Source of the DNA: Candidatus Poribacteria bacterium | GTDB taxonomy: Bacteria; Poribacteria; WGA-4E; PCPOR2b | DNA length: 64,000 nucleotides | Reading direction: 5' to 3' | Assembly (NCBI GenBank): GCA_022822005.1 | Contig: JAJECO010000097.1 | Location: forward strand, 79,672-143,671 | Shown here: piece after piece, positions 61,901 through 64,000 of the stretch | How the letters are laid out: each line of letters opens with the position of its first letter | How positions within the stretch are numbered: the first letter of the stretch is position 1 | The notes under the pieces: model-generated | What the model was told of the DNA's origin: nothing | The model's input: the letters and a program-made list of their open reading frames with translations, nothing else | Database searches by the model: none | Made by a program: the position numbers and the translations under genes

Positions 61901-64000
61901 GAATCGTCTGCTTGGAGGAGTTCCGGTGACATTTACCGTCATTTCAGGCGGCGGAACGCTCAGTGTAACAAACACAACAACCGACGCCAACGGCAGGGCA
62001 GAGAGTCGATTGACACTCGGACCTGATACAGGCACGAACACGGTTCACGCGAGCGTCGAAGGGATTGCGGAGCCGGTGACCTTTAGTGACGTGCCGGAGC
62101 CTGCGGTGGCTATCTCCGATGTCAACCTCCGCGCTGTGATTGAACAAGCTTTGGGCAAAGCGTCAGGTGACACAATCACCGCATCGGATATGGCAAGACT
62201 GACAAGTCTTAGGGCCCGTAATGCCAACATTAGCAATTTAACTGGGCTTGAAGCCGCAACGAACCTGACACGACTGGATCTTAGTGCTGAGTATGTAGAG
62301 GCAGAGCAGCGTTTGATTAATAGCAACTCGGTATCTGACCTCTCACCGGTGGCAGGGTTGATAAACCTAATAGACTTGACACTTGGGGGTAACAATATAT
62401 CCGACCTCTCCCCTCTTTCTGCCTTAACCAACCTGACATGGCTGTCGCTTTCGAATAACTCCATACCCGACATTTCATCCCTTTCGGGACTAACCAACCT
62501 AGGAGGGCTGAATCTTGTGGGCAACGATATATCCGACATCTCACCCCTTTCAGGATTAACCAACCTAGGAGATCTGTTTCTTGACAACAACTCCATATCC
62601 GATATTTCACCTCTGGCGGGATTACCCCGTCTAGCACTACTGGGTCTTAATGACAACTCTATCATGGACATATCGCCCCTGGCAGGATTGACTCGACTCC
62701 GTTGGTGCTTTCTTGGCAACAACTCCATCACAGACATATCGCCCCTTGTCGAAAATACGGGATTGGGGAGTGAAGATACGGTTGATGTGAGGGGAAACCC
62801 CTTGGGTTACCTATCCCTCCGCACCCACACTCTCACGCTCCAGAGAAGAGGGGTAGCGGTTTTGTTTGATGACCAACCCCCTCCTGTGGAAACACTTTCA
62901 GGGCATACGGACGGAGTCAATAGCGTTGCATTCAGCTCGCGTGGCACGCTCGCCAGTGGAAGTCGAGACGGTACGGTGCAGCTATGGGATACCATCACAG
63001 AGTCGTCCATAACCACCCTTACGGGACATACAGCAGGGGTTAGAACTATTGCGTTTAGTCCCGATGGCAGTATACTCGCAAGTGGGAGCTATGACAACAC
63101 GGTACGACTGTGGGATGTCGAGACAAGACAACTCAAAGCCGAACTCACAAAGCATACCGCTGGTGTTGAGAGTGTTGCCTTCAGCCCGGATGGCAGTATG
63201 CTTGCCAGTGGAGGTCACGATAACACGATGCATGTATGGGATATTGCCACCGAACAACTTACATTCACACTCACGAACTCCTCCGGGATCTGGGGTGTTG
63301 CCTTCAGCTCGGATGGCACCCTTGCCGTCGGGAGTGGTGACGGTAAGATCCATCTATGGGATGTTGCCAACATACTCCCTAAAGCTCCCCTCACAGGGCA
63401 TACTGCTTGGGTCGAGAGTGTTGCGTTCAGTCCGGACGGCAGCATGTTAGCTAGTGGAAGTGGAGACAGCACGGTGCGGCTGTGGGATACCGCCACAGGA
63501 CAACCGATATACACACTTACGGGACATACGGCGGGTATCAATAGTGTTGCGTTCAGCCCGGATGGCACGATACTCGCCAGCGCGAGTGACGATAAGACAA
63601 TTTGGCTATGGGATACCGCTACAGGAGACCCCATAGACACACTCACGGGGCATACGTCTTGGGTCAGGAGTGTTGCATTCAACCGGGATGGCAGTATATT
63701 AGCAAGTGGCAGTGGAGACAGCACGGTACGCTTGTGGGAACTTGCACCATCTACCGTAGAATACACCCTGTCAATACCAGCGGGTCTCAATCTGATTCAT
63801 GTCCCCTTGCAGGTGACAGCTGTTAATGGGGAAGAGAAGACCATCGAATCGGTTGGCGCCCTCTATGACGCGCTCGGTGGGGCATCAAAAGTCACCTTCC
63901 TCGCCACCTATGACTCACAAACGCAACAGTGGGTAGGCTATTTTGGTGCTTCAGACAAAGATGATGAATCTATTAACAGGAAGTTGACCGATGAAACAGG
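58935..64000 (+). CDS. Giant exported LRR-Ig-LRR-WD40 protein (partial)
   Basis: At least 1688 codons, open to the edge and checked in frame at several points. AAGGAGAT supports the ATG at 58935. After a signal peptide (MKQFFRFMFFLLISLSIPLT) there are five SDS22/internalin-like LRR blocks, each starting with a cap such as IPDPYLRAAIESALGEASGA and with about 35 repeats of LTNLTxLxLxxNxISDISPL. An invasin-type Ig domain (about 61826-62095) lies between blocks four and five. A seven-bladed WD40 propeller (about 62886-63750) follows, then another beta domain at the edge. It is probably a surface or secreted protein that binds other proteins or host structures. Confidence 0.93.
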   Translation, partial: MKQFFRFMFFLLISLSIPLTATAQVVIPDAGLRAAIEKTLDKASGAPITTDDMGKLTLLDAQNANISDLTGLEFAINLEWLILNNNNISDLSPVAELNNLMLLWLDNNNISDLSPLVANAGLGNEDIVIVNGNPLSAVSIKAHIPALQSRGVIIPVDIPDPNLLAAIQPVLGKAKVELPTTADMARLTHLEARNADISDLTGLEFATNLTELDLGYVKAEGRRMNSNSVSNLSSLAGLINLTELRLWGNSISDVSALAELTNLTFLDISGNSISDISPLAGLINLTGLDLDGNHLSDISAVTGLTNLTFLDIWGTPISDISPVAGLTNLTALGLGGNNISEISPVAGLTNLTGLYLLDNHITDISPLSDLTNLKTLWLQNNWISDLSPLVTNTGLGSGDTVNVKGNPLNHASIETHIPALQSRGVTVEFDNVITGDIDDDIDDIELMDQDDESITIPDPYLRAAIESALGEASGAPITPSDMAKLTGLEAINANITDLTGLEGASNLTWLNLNGERVEGRVINSNSVSNLSPLSGLTKLTGLWLQHNAITDISPVAGLTNLTQLELGSNDISDISAIAGLTNLTRLGLWENSIPDISAVSGLTKLVGLWLWDNAITDISPVAGLTNLTYLALGGNNISDISAVSGLTNLMDLHLPGNNISDVAPLVANMGLGNEDRVNLRGNPLNRASIETHVPALQGRGVTVEFDNVISEPVNIPDTNLRAKIASAVGKASGATITTADMVNLTELIAQNADIIDLTGLEAATNLTRLDLGTEYVQEEDRFINSNSVSDLSPLAGLTNLTWLRLRNNSISDISPLAGLTNLTYLNLGGNLMISDISALSGLTNLERLWLYATSISDISALAGLTNLTFLVLWFNSISDISALAGLTNLTFLSLSNSSDVLLAMGFLTDSSLNNNSISDLSPLVANTGLGAGDTVEVGGNPLSDASIQTHIPALQSRGVTVDTPTLLLKISGTVTEADNRLIVEVQDSRNRLLGGVPVTFTVISGGGTLSVTNTTTDANGRAESRLTLGPDTGTNTVHASVEGIAEPVTFSDVPEPAVAISDVNLRAVIEQALGKASGDTITASDMARLTSLRARNANISNLTGLEAATNLTRLDLSAEYVEAEQRLINSNSVSDLSPVAGLINLIDLTLGGNNISDLSPLSALTNLTWLSLSNNSIPDISSLSGLTNLGGLNLVGNDISDISPLSGLTNLGDLFLDNNSISDISPLAGLPRLALLGLNDNSIMDISPLAGLTRLRWCFLGNNSITDISPLVENTGLGSEDTVDVRGNPLGYLSLRTHTLTLQRRGVAVLFDDQPPPVETLSGHTDGVNSVAFSSRGTLASGSRDGTVQLWDTITESSITTLTGHTAGVRTIAFSPDGSILASGSYDNTVRLWDVETRQLKAELTKHTAGVESVAFSPDGSMLASGGHDNTMHVWDIATEQLTFTLTNSSGIWGVAFSSDGTLAVGSGDGKIHLWDVANILPKAPLTGHTAWVESVAFSPDGSMLASGSGDSTVRLWDTATGQPIYTLTGHTAGINSVAFSPDGTILASASDDKTIWLWDTATGDPIDTLTGHTSWVRSVAFNRDGSILASGSGDSTVRLWELAPSTVEYTLSIPAGLNLIHVPLQVTAVNGEEKTIESVGALYDALGGASKVTFLATYDSQTQQWVGYFGASDKDDESINRKLTDET

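Noticed and set aside
59003..62737. Several minus-strand frames of 100-280 codons in the LRR region
   Set aside because: They are Ser/Pro/Arg-rich mirror images of the repeated LRR codons and have no ribosome sites; the plus-strand frame is continuous and has clear domains.

Overview
The window reads as a chromosomal segment of a Gram-negative, respiring bacterium. The mix of sulfatases, a sialidase-like protein, phytanoyl-CoA-type dioxygenases, D-amino-acid and CocE-type hydrolases, Uma2, a gingipain-like peptidase with a FlgD-like tail, and a giant LRR/WD40 exported protein resembles Candidatus Poribacteria (sponge-associated) or a close relative. This is inferred from gene content only: no rRNA or tRNA gene was seen.

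Region 1 (1-17,300, minus strand) is one long haem and cytochrome c cluster. Read in the direction of transcription it is rex, hemB, hemL, a trans-polyprenyl diphosphate synthase, a duplicated Met8/CysG-N-like protein, a small lipoprotein, a CcsA/HemX-like protein, hemA, a 46-aa membrane protein, hemC, a cobA-hemD fusion, then ccmE, ccmF, ccmH, a CcmI-like protein, an exported regulatory-like protein, ccmA, ccmB and the first codons of a probable ccmC. A good sigma70-like promoter precedes rex. The cluster therefore joins a redox sensor, tetrapyrrole synthesis, a quinone side-chain enzyme and haem delivery to c-type cytochromes. CcmE carries the CxxxY variant instead of HxxxY.

Region 2 (17,340-25,360, minus) holds a very large C25 (gingipain/PorU-like) exported protein and a transglutaminase-like exported protein. 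A divergent promoter pair separates it from the plus-strand half.

Region 3 (25,400-30,010, plus) holds a TIM-barrel sugar isomerase, two overlapping genes that look like a split DUF6178-type protein, and an AT-richer block with a two-TM SLATT-like protein, a 49-aa basic protein, a three-TM SLATT/DUF4231-like protein and a stand-alone TIR protein. This block is the best candidate here for an undescribed (anti-phage or abortive-infection type) system.

Region 4 (30,040-44,120) is mixed metabolism: purC, an N-acyl-D-amino-acid deacylase-like enzyme, Uma2, an overlapping xylB-moaC-DUF3857/transglutaminase unit, dnaJ-like, sulfotransferase-like, BNR/sialidase-like, an endonuclease III and an FAD oxidoreductase. 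Region 5 (44,400-54,370) is a run of catabolic plus-strand genes: Gfo/Idh/MocA dehydrogenase, two sulfatases, PhyH dioxygenase, class III aminotransferase, amidohydrolase and CocE/NonD hydrolase.

Region 6 (54,470-64,000) has a tandem DUF5069 protein, a hypothetical exported protein, a Cre/Xer-like tyrosine recombinase with its own promoter, about 1.3 kb of non-coding DNA with repeats and an IS5-type transposase remnant, and the start of a giant secreted protein (five LRR blocks, one Ig-like domain, a seven-bladed WD40 propeller) that runs off the right edge. Several families of short palindromic or tandem repeats are scattered through the window, and some have entered coding sequence (hemC and two signal-peptide regions).
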